Shown here in pieces: positions 41,928 through 50,780 of a stretch of DNA of 64,000 nt. The stretch lies in NCBI GenBank assembly GCA_033816765.1, contig CM066288.1, positions 4,464,001 through 4,528,000 on the forward strand, in the 5' to 3' direction. Numbering within the stretch: position 1 is the stretch's first letter; each line of letters begins with the position of its first letter. The DNA is from Nothopassalora personata. Its lineage: Eukaryota; Ascomycota; Dothideomycetes; Mycosphaerellales; Mycosphaerellaceae. Below the pieces are notes generated by a model. The model saw nothing but the letters and a program-made list of their open reading frames with translations, was not told the origin of the DNA and made no database searches. The position numbers and the translations under genes are program-made.

Positions 41928-42527
41928 GATAACTAGGATTCACTATCAGTGAGATCGTAAGAGCTGGCTATCTCGTGGTGCCACTCTGGAGTGTTGGTAA
42001 GCTTTGAAAGCTTGGTATCGGGGTGGGCTTTGAAGGTCAAGGTCGTGAAGAGAGAGAGGCCAGAGAACCGTCTGATGTGTGGTGGTAGGTGGATGTGTTG
42101 GTGGTTCTGGTGATGGTGCTAGTGTTTGAAGAAAAAGAGAGGAAGTAGCAGGCAGAGAGCTGCGCTTAAGGATGCCTCTCAGCGTATGTCCCTGTGACCG
42201 TTGCAAGGCAGCAGCGCCGAGACCGGTCTCATAAGTGGCAAGAGCAGTGCCATTGAGATCACACTGAAGGTCCGATGGCCCTGCATGTGACCGAAAACCA
42301 GTGCTGGTGACCACCTAGGTGAGCATTCGGCAGGGGCATGCCACGCTGTCACGTGATCCGATTTACCGGTCCCGGGACCGGTAAATGTGACTCTACTAAC
42401 TGAGGTCCAACCAAGGCAAGAACACCCCATGAAGTGAAGTCCAGATAACCGAATCGGCTTAACAAACTGAAGGGCATGCGCAACACATGCCTGAGGGAAG
42501 TGAACTCCGTACGCCATTGCCAACTGA
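41928..42527 (-). other. Gap between pol and ORF3 of C
   Basis: 600 bp with no convincing gene. Holds the perfect 26-bp palindrome at 42361-42386. This is where a promoter or splice acceptor for ORF3 would be expected, but I cannot point to one with confidence. Confidence 0.5.
42361..42386. repeat. Perfect 26-bp palindrome in element C
   Basis: Core ACCGGTCCCGGGACCGGT flanked by ATTT/AAAT. Near copies occur in the same element at 46179-46204 (one mismatched pair), in both LTRs (38246-38271, 49505-49530) and in the C-type relic near 36464. The spread over LTRs, pol and the ORF3 leader suggests a protein-binding site or dimer site rather than chance. Confidence 0.9.
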
Positions 42528-45500
42528 TTAGTTCTCAGCCTCGATCCTGCTGAACTGTGAAATTTCGGCTGCAGAAAGGTCATGAGGCCTGATCCATAGC
42601 TTCTTGGATTCCGGTTCAGGATACGATCCCCTTTCGTCAACTCCTACAGGTAGCACGTCTTCGTCGGCGATGGGCTCGATCTCGTTCGAATCACTGCTGT
42701 CTTCGCTATCAGCGACTTCTCCCTCCCCCATTACGAGATCGATCCCATCGTCCAGGCCTGGTACTCCTATGTTATCCGGGCGAAGCTCTGGAACTAGCTT
42801 AAGGTTTTCTCGTGCCTGAACTCCCTTCATTGGCGTGCCATCAAGTTCCTCAAGAATATAGGTACCAAATTTCCTGGAGACACTGGACACCCGATATGGA
42901 CCTTGCCATCGGTAACCGATCTTGCGTGAGAAGTCATCCTTATATGGCTTGTCGAACCTCATGACAAGGTCGCCCTTCTGGAAACCAACAAAGTCAACAT
43001 TTCGGTGAGAATCGAAGTAGTCCTTGCTAAGTTCTCTTAGTCGCTTCCTTCGAGCATGCAGCTCTTCCAAACTAAGGTCTCGAGCCTGGAGTTGACGCGC
43101 ACGTATGGCAAGCAGGTCCTCAGTCGTTCTCACCGATCCCCATTGATAATTCGCCCACGTCGGGTACTCAACCTCAATTGGCAGAATCGTGCGATGGCCA
43201 TACAGGACCTGAGCCGGCGTCATTCCAGTAGTACGACAGGTCGTGGTCCTATCAGCCCATAACACAGCGGGTACCCATTGCTCCCATCCGCGGTATGTGT
43301 TCCTTGTAAGCTTTGCTAACGCTGCAAGAATCGGACGGTGCCCAACCTCGACCGGAGCATTAGACTGCGGATGGTACGGTGATATTCGGATCCTTCGAAC
43401 ACCAAGTCCTACGAGCAACCGCTCAACCTCAGCCGCATGAACCGTAGCGTTATCAAGCACAATTTCAGCACAACAGCCGTGCCTACAGAAGACATCTTCG
43501 TATAGAAACTTGGCAACTGTCTTCGAGCTGGGAGGTGCCCTTGTTACTCTAGCCTCGATCCAGTTGCTGAGTGCTTCGCGCGCAACTAGGAGGTATCCAT
43601 TTTTGTGCACCTGGACGGGGTCCGAGTACCACTTCTCACCAATGACCTGAGGGCTCGATGAGTGAAGCTCACCAGCGCGCTGGTTGCCTTCGCGAAACCT
43701 ACAAGGAGCACAACTTCGAACCCACGCAGAGACATCGGCGAAGCACCCGTCCCAGTAATACCGATCGGAAATAAGGTTGTACACGACCTCAGCGCTGCGA
43801 TGACCGTGTCTTTCATGGCATTCTATGACGATCTCCTTCTGAGCCTCATCATCGTCAATCACAAGTTGCAACGGTGCTCCTCGGCGCTTCTGGAAGAACA
43901 GCAATTGGTCTCGGACAAAGAAGTTGACGCTCTTCTTCACCAGCCGCCGGTACTCAGCACGGGTAACACCATCGGGCCGGGTCCTGGTTTCTATAACCTG
44001 AGCAAGCTGCTGAGAGCCCTCAGAATATTGGTCCCCGAGATGTCGTGTTTTCTGGATTTCAACTGGATAGGTGTCGACCGGCTCCGGGTACCTGAACAGC
44101 TTATCATCAATCATCTGGTCGACTTCGTCTTCGTCAGCTTCCCTGGGTTCTTGAGGTGTAGAGGGCCTTCGAGACAGGGCATCTGGGCCAGTGTGTCTAG
44201 TCCCCGCAACGTGCTTTACCTCGAACGTGAACAACCTGATCCATGCGACCCACCGGGCCATTGCCGAGTTCGGCAGGTCCGAAGCCGGCCGGTTAAGCTG
44301 CCATACAAGTGTCTTGGCATCAACCTCAAGGACAAAATCAACGCCAGTGATATATCTCTGGATCTTCTTAAGCCCCTTAAGGACCCCAAGGCATTCCCGC
44401 TTCCCAGCATCATATCTGGATTCTGACGCGCTCCAGATTCCACTCTCATACCGCACCGGGTGACGCCGTCGGGTACTGTCCATTGATTCTTGAGAAACGA
44501 TACATCCCCATCCAGTGCCGCTAGCATCAACTGAGACAAAGATGGACCCAGCACCAGGTGAGTAGCAGAGGGTAACTAAGGCTGGAGACTGCACAAGGTA
44601 CCTAGCAACCTCTTCTTTTGAGAACTGCTCATTTTCTGTCCAGGTGAACTCGGCGTCCTTCTTCAGCAGTTTGTACATTGGTCGAGCGATGATAACGAAC
44701 CAGGGAATCCATATCCGGAAGTACACACACAGCCCCACATAGGTGCGGACCTCCTTGATACAGGTAGGCGTAGGCCAATCCAGGATCTTGGCCACAACCT
44801 TTGGGTCAGGATAGCGACCATCCGGGCCAGTAACGTACCCAACAATCTTGAGCTTTTCGTATAACCATTGGGATTTGCCTCCAGCAACTACCGCACCAGC
44901 TCTTTCCAGGTCAGCAAGAACCAGATCCAGGGAAACGATGTGCTCAACGACCCATTTTCTCAACCCAGGCTCTAGTTCGGCATTCCCATAGTCCTCAGTT
45001 GGTCCCTTAATACCGATGTCATCGAGAAACGGCTTCGCTCGATGCGAGATATGATCAAGCAGAATCTTTGTTACCGCACGCACGAACTGAGCAACTGAAT
45101 TGGTAGCTCCTTGAGGCAGAGTCGTGTTGCGTACTAGGCCAAGAGGGGTCATGAAGGCTGTTAAGTCCCGGCAGGACTCATCCAAAGTGATCTGATCATA
45201 ACCTGAGAACAGGTCCACAAGTGAAGCGACTCGGCACCCGGCAAAATCCTCTGAGAAGCTATCCGTGTCCGGTGGAATGTTAGCATCGCGCATAGTAACC
45301 TCATTCAGGAGCACAGCTGAGTTGATCAACCGATATGGCACATCGCTTCCAGAGGCATCAACCTTCTTTGCGACCAGGAACCAGCTATTGGAATATGCCC
45401 CTTGTGAGTATTCTAGGATGTTATTCTTGATCCGGGCTCTAATCATGCGCTCAACAATTGCCCTAAGACTTGGGTGCAACCGGATAGGGCGTGCCTGCCA

Positions 45501-46349
45501 TGGCCTATGAGGGACCGTGTTGATCTTCTGAGGTGGCACGACGTCGTGCCTGATTTGCCTCATGTGACTGAAATCCCAAGCGAGGACTGCCTCCCGGTTG
45601 TAGAGCATCTCATCGAATAAGGCCCTTTCCATTGGCAATAGCTTGATGCCAACCTTGATTGAGGTAAGTCGTTCTGGAGTGATCCGGCTACCTCGCTCAA
45701 TACTTGAGAATTTCTTAGTCAAGTACTTCCCATCAAACGGACCTTGTCCTTCAGGCATCTTGGATTCCAGGTACAGTGCCCTGCGCTTCCATTCCATATC
45801 TCCCTCAACTCGTGATTCTGGGCGTTCGTGAACGCTCGCGTCCACTGGCTTTTTCTTGTCCGCCTTACGCTTGTACATCGTGAAGACCTGCGGCATCCTA
45901 ATGTTAGCTATATGTAGGCCTGCTTGTTGCTTCCGTGCCTGAGCATTCAATGCAGATTGTCTCAGGATCTCGGAGGGCCAGTCCCCTTGAACTGAATAAA
46001 CGTTAGCAATAGAATTTCCCTCAAACGCGCCTGTTCCAATTTCTGCAACTCGTTCCTTTGCTCCAGCAGTCCTAAGCAATCCCAATAAGTGAGCTGAATG
46101 GTTGCTAGGCGTTAGAGCCTTGCCGGGTTCCTGCAGATGCGTCGTGTCGTGGTCGTATCCGTTTTCCTCACTATAGCTATTTACCGGTCCCGGGACCGGC
46201 AAATCAAAGTCCGAGGTTTCTCCGAGATAGTGCGAGAACCTCACTGATTTTGTCAAACCCGGCTTTAGCAAATCGGTGGGTTGAGCGCCGTAACTCAACC
46301 CACCATTCCATTTCCCGACGCTTTCAATAGTTCCTGAAGGGTTTTGCAC
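42528..46349 (-). CDS. pol: Pol of element C (RT-RH-IN, no chromodomain)
   Basis: Open in the -1 frame to gag. The frame is open from GTG 46349, but entry is expected by slippage at 46316. Numbered from 46349: long N-terminal linker; RT about 280-500 with LVDLFSGYDQ and catalytic FLDD (441-444); RNase H Asp608, Glu652, Asp677, Asp723 (GPDALSRR); integrase finger His845, His848/850, Cys880, Cys883; core Asp910 (WYSDPV), Asp966 (VLDNATVH) and Glu1001 (SNAPVEV). A GPYRV motif lies in the C-terminal integrase part. There is no protease (it is on gag) and no chromodomain. The ending is acidic. The residue set looks functional. It is clearly a different Gypsy lineage from D and E. Confidence 0.93.
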   Translation of the reverse strand: MQNPSGTIESVGKWNGGLSYGAQPTDLLKPGLTKSVRFSHYLGETSDFDLPVPGPVNSYSEENGYDHDTTHLQEPGKALTPSNHSAHLLGLLRTAGAKERVAEIGTGAFEGNSIANVYSVQGDWPSEILRQSALNAQARKQQAGLHIANIRMPQVFTMYKRKADKKKPVDASVHERPESRVEGDMEWKRRALYLESKMPEGQGPFDGKYLTKKFSSIERGSRITPERLTSIKVGIKLLPMERALFDEMLYNREAVLAWDFSHMRQIRHDVVPPQKINTVPHRPWQARPIRLHPSLRAIVERMIRARIKNNILEYSQGAYSNSWFLVAKKVDASGSDVPYRLINSAVLLNEVTMRDANIPPDTDSFSEDFAGCRVASLVDLFSGYDQITLDESCRDLTAFMTPLGLVRNTTLPQGATNSVAQFVRAVTKILLDHISHRAKPFLDDIGIKGPTEDYGNAELEPGLRKWVVEHIVSLDLVLADLERAGAVVAGGKSQWLYEKLKIVGYVTGPDGRYPDPKVVAKILDWPTPTCIKEVRTYVGLCVYFRIWIPWFVIIARPMYKLLKKDAEFTWTENEQFSKEEVARYLVQSPALVTLCYSPGAGSIFVSVDASGTGWGCIVSQESMDSTRRRHPVRYESGIWSASESRYDAGKRECLGVLKGLKKIQRYITGVDFVLEVDAKTLVWQLNRPASDLPNSAMARWVAWIRLFTFEVKHVAGTRHTGPDALSRRPSTPQEPREADEDEVDQMIDDKLFRYPEPVDTYPVEIQKTRHLGDQYSEGSQQLAQVIETRTRPDGVTRAEYRRLVKKSVNFFVRDQLLFFQKRRGAPLQLVIDDDEAQKEIVIECHERHGHRSAEVVYNLISDRYYWDGCFADVSAWVRSCAPCRFREGNQRAGELHSSSPQVIGEKWYSDPVQVHKNGYLLVAREALSNWIEARVTRAPPSSKTVAKFLYEDVFCRHGCCAEIVLDNATVHAAEVERLLVGLGVRRIRISPYHPQSNAPVEVGHRPILAALAKLTRNTYRGWEQWVPAVLWADRTTTCRTTGMTPAQVLYGHRTILPIEVEYPTWANYQWGSVRTTEDLLAIRARQLQARDLSLEELHARRKRLRELSKDYFDSHRNVDFVGFQKGDLVMRFDKPYKDDFSRKIGYRWQGPYRVSSVSRKFGTYILEELDGTPMKGVQARENLKLVPELRPDNIGVPGLDDGIDLVMGEGEVADSEDSSDSNEIEPIADEDVLPVGVDERGSYPEPESKKLWIRPHDLSAAEISQFSRIEAEN
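46179..46204. repeat. Second copy of the C palindrome, inside pol
   Basis: Same core as 42361-42386, with one mismatched pair in the arms. It lies in the coding region for the pol N-terminal linker (LGETSDFDLPVPGPVNS), so the DNA or RNA site and the peptide overlap. The relic at 36464 keeps it. Confidence 0.85.
46275..46316 (-). promoter_or_regulatory. -1 ribosomal frameshift signal of element C
   Basis: Slippery G GGA AAT at 46316-46310 in the gag frame, a 5-nt spacer GGAAT, then a perfect 11-bp stem GGTGGGTTGAG / CTCAACCCACC with an 8-nt loop (46304-46275). The gag stop TGA (46297-46295) is in the 5' arm of the stem. Slippage gives GGG AAA in the pol frame. The strongest stem of the four elements. 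Confidence 0.9.
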
Positions 46350-49207
46350 CTGTCCGAGCCAACTAGGGCAGTAAACATGACACTTTCACCTTTGCGGCTG
46401 GCAATAGTCCCCTCCCATGAACCATCATCGCAGTTACGGGCAGTGAGCCGCACCTTGCGGGCCCACGGACGTCCTAGGATTGTTGGCGAGTTTGGATCCG
46501 AGGAGATGAACATGTCCACTTGGCAGTGAACCCCAAATACCCAAACATCCAAATTGCCCACAACACCTTTGAACTGGGCCCGCCCTCCAGCACCTCGAAA
46601 GGCAAGCTGAGCACTCGACATTACTGGTAACCCAAACCTATGAGCGTTCCTCTGGCCGATGATATTCACCTCGGAACCCTCATTAATTAGGCACCTGATC
46701 TGGTTCTTGTTCGTCCCAAATTCCGCTACTACCCAAGGACTAGGGACCATAGCAAAGTTGTCAAGGACACTAGAGAGCCCGATCTTCTCAACATCCTCAT
46801 ATAGCTCAGCAGCAGGGACCGCACCCTTGGAGCAAAGCATGGTTGAATACACTCCGACATACTGGGCCTGACCATCTTCGCGGAAGACCTCCTCATTATA
46901 CTCAGGTTCATCTTCACAGGTGACCACTTGTCCAGTGCGAACCTCAGGGTCCTTTCCTGCAAGACGTCGCACTGTAGCGAGCTTCTCCTGAAGAGCGGGG
47001 GTGTTAGCAACGCGACCGAAGAGGGCAGCCTCGAACCAGCGACCATATCGAAACCAATCTTGGGCGTTCACATTGGGAAACGTTGTCTGGAGGATCTGAT
47101 CAATCCAGTAGATGATACCCTCTTCCTTTGTAACCGGGCCATCACCAGCTGAACCATACTGTCGGACGTAGTTGTCAATCCTCATAGTCTTGGCATTCTG
47201 CATACGCTTCCTTTGTGCGAAGGGGGCGTTCACGGGACCAACAGGCATATCCTTAGGCAGTCCTTTGTTAGCATCGTTCCCTGGTCTGTTCACTTGGGCA
47301 TCACTTCCCCTTCCTAGGGTTACCCCGGATTCAGCTGATGACTGAGTTTCGCTCATTTGAGCACTGACTTCGTCAATCATTTCAACCTCCTGCTGGTCAA
47401 TCTCAGCTTGCCGGATCTCCTGTTCCAATTGCAGGCGAACTTTCTCAGCAGCCTCAGCTCGGGCTCGCAGATCCTGGGCTGAGGACCGGGTCCTCGGGTA
47501 CGGATTCTTCAGAATACCTACGGGTGCCTTCCCTTTCACTTTGTCAGACTGCACAGGATAGGCAGATACCTCGTCAAGCTCGCCCAAGTCGGTTGCCTGC
47601 TCCGCTTCACTTTCTCCGAATGAGACCCAATATGTCCCAGCAGCCTTCTCCTTTTGGCCAGACCGCGCGTCCTGAGGGCCATACTCCATTAAATGCCTGA
47701 AGTTAGGAGGGGGCTTAGAATGATCAGGAGGCGTGACCTTAGTCACCCCAGCGTAGTCCCTACCCATCCATTGCTTACGCAGTGCGGGAATCTCATACTG
47801 GTTGTCAAACTCGATCGGTCCATAATGTTCTTCGAGCAGAGGGAGCATGCAGAGCAGTTTCGGTTTGCTGTAGTCCCTCCGAAAGTTGAACTTGGCGGGA
47901 CGTGGATCGCCTTCTTTCCCTAGATACCACCAGTTGTTCGGGGCGAGGTATACGTAGCCCCGGGATATTAAGGACCTCATCGCCCCACAATTGCTGGCCT
48001 GGTGCTTCGAACTGCCACAGTTGTAGCAACAACCATCCATCGCTTTGGACTGTTCGCGATTTTGCGATGGGGGACGCTGCATTGCGTAAACCTGCAGTTC
48101 AGTGTCTGGGTCGTGCCTCTCTGGTTGCATAGAGCGTTGATTCTCGCTCGGGTAGAAGGCACCCGCGTCCGCGACGCGACCGCGCTGGTATGCACGTATG
48201 CTCATTTCAGCTACCTTCTGGATTAGGTCATCATCAACAACAGTCCTGGAGGTGGCCTTCTTAAGCGTGTCAATCTCAGGCTTGAGGCGCGGCATTTGCT
48301 TCACGACTGAGCGGTGCAGCTGAGGCAAAGCAAGAGGGAAATCTGTATGCACAGCTTTCCATCCCTCCTCACCATCTGCGATGCTAGCAGCTTCATCGAG
48401 AATCCTCTGAAAGTCCCTGAACTTCTCAGGTTGCTTTGGGTGAAGCCCGCAAGCCTTGTAGACCGCTTTCGCGACTGCCTCTGGCAATCCCTGAAGGAGA
48501 AGGCGACTCCGGGAGCTGTTATCCAAATCCTCAGGTTCAATTAGGTCACTTGAGGATACAAATAGGCGGATGAATTCCTTCACATCTTGTTCTTCAGGCC
48601 TCTTGCCTTGCTGCGCCCTAACAATCTCCTCAAGATATTCCCGACTCCCCAACATCGAGTGGGCGTCAAACCTTGAGAATTCTGACAAGAACGCCCTCCT
48701 GAAACGTGCCTTGCTGGTGAGCCACCCAGGCAGCCTCATGACCACACGCCGGATAGTAATTTCGCAATTGCGCTCAAACCTGCCCCAGAAATCATCCTTC
48801 TTAATGGATGCCCGAGGCGGATACTGGTCCATTAGGTCGCCAAACCGCTCCCAGAACTCAGTAGCATTGGTGCCATCAAAGAACGGATTCTCAGCACCTC
48901 CTGGAGGTGGAAAGCGAGGGCCAGCGTTTTCCATTGCTACTGCCAATCGTCCAAAGAGGGCAGTTATAGCATCCATTCCAATTGTGCTGTTCATTCCTAC
49001 ACCCATACCCAATTCAGCGGCGCTGGTTCCGCTTCTCCCTTCTTTACTAGATTCAGGTGTTTCCCCTTCCTCCGATTCCTCCACCCCCTCATGAGGGACA
49101 GAATCCCTGTAGACCCCTTCCATTTTCGTGGGGTTCACAGGCTGTTCGTAGCCTCTGCCTATGTCGGCAAAGGTGCTAAGTTTTTCTGGTGATGCAGCCG
49201 TATCCAT
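46295..49207 (-). CDS. gag: Gag-protease of element C
   Basis: 970 residues. The N-terminus is acidic; a capsid-like domain lies at about 105-260 (FFDGTNATEFWERFGDLM); the zinc knuckle is Cys394, Cys397, His402, Cys407 (CYNCGSSKHQASNC). A Gln/Glu-rich coiled stretch is near 590-630, and a protease-like domain fills the C-terminus (about 830-950) with ILGRPW at 910-915. The active-site box reads LINEGS with Asn842 instead of the catalytic Asp of retropepsins. The codon AAT differs from GAT by a C to T change at 46684 on the + strand in a CpA context, the RIP type. So the protease may be dead in this copy. Protease on the gag side of the frameshift differs from D and E, where it is on the pol side. 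Confidence 0.9.
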   Translation of the reverse strand: MDTAASPEKLSTFADIGRGYEQPVNPTKMEGVYRDSVPHEGVEESEEGETPESSKEGRSGTSAAELGMGVGMNSTIGMDAITALFGRLAVAMENAGPRFPPPGGAENPFFDGTNATEFWERFGDLMDQYPPRASIKKDDFWGRFERNCEITIRRVVMRLPGWLTSKARFRRAFLSEFSRFDAHSMLGSREYLEEIVRAQQGKRPEEQDVKEFIRLFVSSSDLIEPEDLDNSSRSRLLLQGLPEAVAKAVYKACGLHPKQPEKFRDFQRILDEAASIADGEEGWKAVHTDFPLALPQLHRSVVKQMPRLKPEIDTLKKATSRTVVDDDLIQKVAEMSIRAYQRGRVADAGAFYPSENQRSMQPERHDPDTELQVYAMQRPPSQNREQSKAMDGCCYNCGSSKHQASNCGAMRSLISRGYVYLAPNNWWYLGKEGDPRPAKFNFRRDYSKPKLLCMLPLLEEHYGPIEFDNQYEIPALRKQWMGRDYAGVTKVTPPDHSKPPPNFRHLMEYGPQDARSGQKEKAAGTYWVSFGESEAEQATDLGELDEVSAYPVQSDKVKGKAPVGILKNPYPRTRSSAQDLRARAEAAEKVRLQLEQEIRQAEIDQQEVEMIDEVSAQMSETQSSAESGVTLGRGSDAQVNRPGNDANKGLPKDMPVGPVNAPFAQRKRMQNAKTMRIDNYVRQYGSAGDGPVTKEEGIIYWIDQILQTTFPNVNAQDWFRYGRWFEAALFGRVANTPALQEKLATVRRLAGKDPEVRTGQVVTCEDEPEYNEEVFREDGQAQYVGVYSTMLCSKGAVPAAELYEDVEKIGLSSVLDNFAMVPSPWVVAEFGTNKNQIRCLINEGSEVNIIGQRNAHRFGLPVMSSAQLAFRGAGGRAQFKGVVGNLDVWVFGVHCQVDMFISSDPNSPTILGRPWARKVRLTARNCDDGSWEGTIASRKGESVMFTALVGSDRCKTLQELLKASGNGMVG

Positions 49208-49431
49208 TGTTGCGTGGTGCTTGCTTCAGAATGTGCTGATACTAGTTGTTGCTTGACAGGACCTTGTGACCGTGATTGTTGCTGAATACCTTGGACCTTG
49301 AATGTTTTTCGACCTTAGTCGACCTTGACCGTGAACCTTGGACCTTGAACCGTGATTTTGACCTTACAAACTGGATGCTGATACGCCACCGGGTGTACAC
49401 TTGATAACCCCCCTCATTGACCACCAAAATA
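49208..49431 (-). other. Leader of element C
   Basis: Between the 5' LTR and gag. The region just inside the LTR reads TTTTGGTGGTCAATG on the minus strand; TGGTGGTCAATG could be a tRNA primer site because it starts TGG, but no tRNA was identified. The + strand has several degenerate GACCTTG / CCGTGA motifs (49262-49370). Short frames here are not supported as genes. Confidence 0.45.
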
Positions 49432-49809
49432 ATGTCTACCAACCACCCTATGTAGGCCTGTCCGAGTTGTGGTGGTATGGAGCGGTGCTTGCGTAAGCAG
49501 GGGTATTTGCCGGTCCTGGGACCGGGAAATCAGGTCACGTGACGAGCAGCGCAGTAGCCAGATAAAACAAGAGGATTGGCGGACCCTAAACCCCTATACC
49601 CTCTACTCGAGAGGTATGAATTGAATTGTTGCCTTGATGCCACGCTTACAATGCTCAACTGCGCAATATATATCTCAATGGCCATACCAGGTCCTGCTGG
49701 CTTGCCCAAATGTCCAATCAAACCTAAATGAAAAAGGGGCAAGTTGGACCCAAGGGACCCCCTTCCCAAACCCAAACCCAAGGTCAACACAACCCATTAG
49801 TCGTCAATA
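49432..49809 (-). repeat. 5' LTR of element C
   Basis: No difference seen from 38173-38550. Contains the palindrome at 49505-49530. Followed by the direct repeat ctacta. Confidence 0.85.
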
Positions 49810-50780
49810 CTACTATAGACGCTAAACGCCGCCGCGCCCTCGCCGCGCACCGGAGAAGAACCGTCGGGTCCTAGAGGTTAGAACCCCCCTTCCTAGGACG
49901 GTAAGGTAGAGACATTCCGCGATTACTTCTTAAGGTTAAAGAGCTCTTTTAGGGTACGATCCGCCCTAAAACCGACGCTCTCTAAGGAGTATTACTAGGA
50001 CGCGATTAACGACACCTTACTAGCGAGAGAGCGTACTAGGATACGGCACTTCTAGGATAGGGGAGACGGCGAACTTAGGAAGGACCCCGTTACTTTCTTT
50101 ACGCAACTCGATAAAGTCTTCGGTAATAGTAACGAGCGCGCTAAGGCCCTAGAGTAGCTTACTAAGATTAAACATACGAACGGTTAACCTTAGTACGATT
50201 ACTAGATGAAATTCGACGGACTCCTACTAAGCGCCGGCGGAGAGAACTAGAGCGACGACGCGAAGATTAGTTACTTACGTAACACCTTCTCGAACCCCGT
50301 TCGGATGTATACGGCGGCTATACCGAAGAAGGAGGACTAATACGAGTTTACGGGGGAGGTCGAACGGATTATAACTAACCTCGAGGACACGGACTAGTTT
50401 AAAATAGCCTATAAGAGGTAGAAGAACAATAATAAGGACTCTAGTACGACCGCTATAGTTACTACCCGTTCTTTTACGAGAACGGCTAGTAGCTAGGTTA
50501 ATGCCGATAGTAACACTATTATAGCACTAACCCGGATAAGCGGAGGCCGCTCTAGAAGTCGTAGAGATCGGAAGGAGGATAAAGGAAGGTAGAGAGTAAA
50601 ATAGGTAGATACCACGGAGAGGGATCGTAGGCGCTAAGAATAGCTCTACTTCCGCTATAGAGCGAGCGGACATCGAGTAAAGGAATGCCCGTACGCTATA
50701 GTAGTTAATCCTACTAGGATTAATGCGGCCTCGGTCGCGCCGATCCTAGAGGACGACGGGTTTAAGTCGGATCCCGAAGA

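Larger units (their letters stand above)
38173..49809 (-). mobile_element. Element C, 11.6-kb Gypsy-type with a third ORF
   Basis: Minus-strand element with apparently identical 378-bp LTRs and a 6-bp direct repeat ctacta on both sides (38167-38172, 49810-49815). Order in its own sense: leader, gag-protease, -1 frameshift, pol without chromodomain, 600-bp gap, a large third ORF, purine tract, 3' LTR. The flanking repeat carries RIP-mutated bases of Dprime gag (cagttgctgcag in D reads tagctactatag), so C inserted after RIP. Gag, pol and ORF3 are open, but the protease box reads LINEG rather than LIDEG. Confidence 0.9.

Noticed and set aside
49413..49431. A named tRNA primer for element C
   Set aside because: TGGTGGTCAATG could be a primer site, but I cannot match it to a tRNA 3' end without a search.
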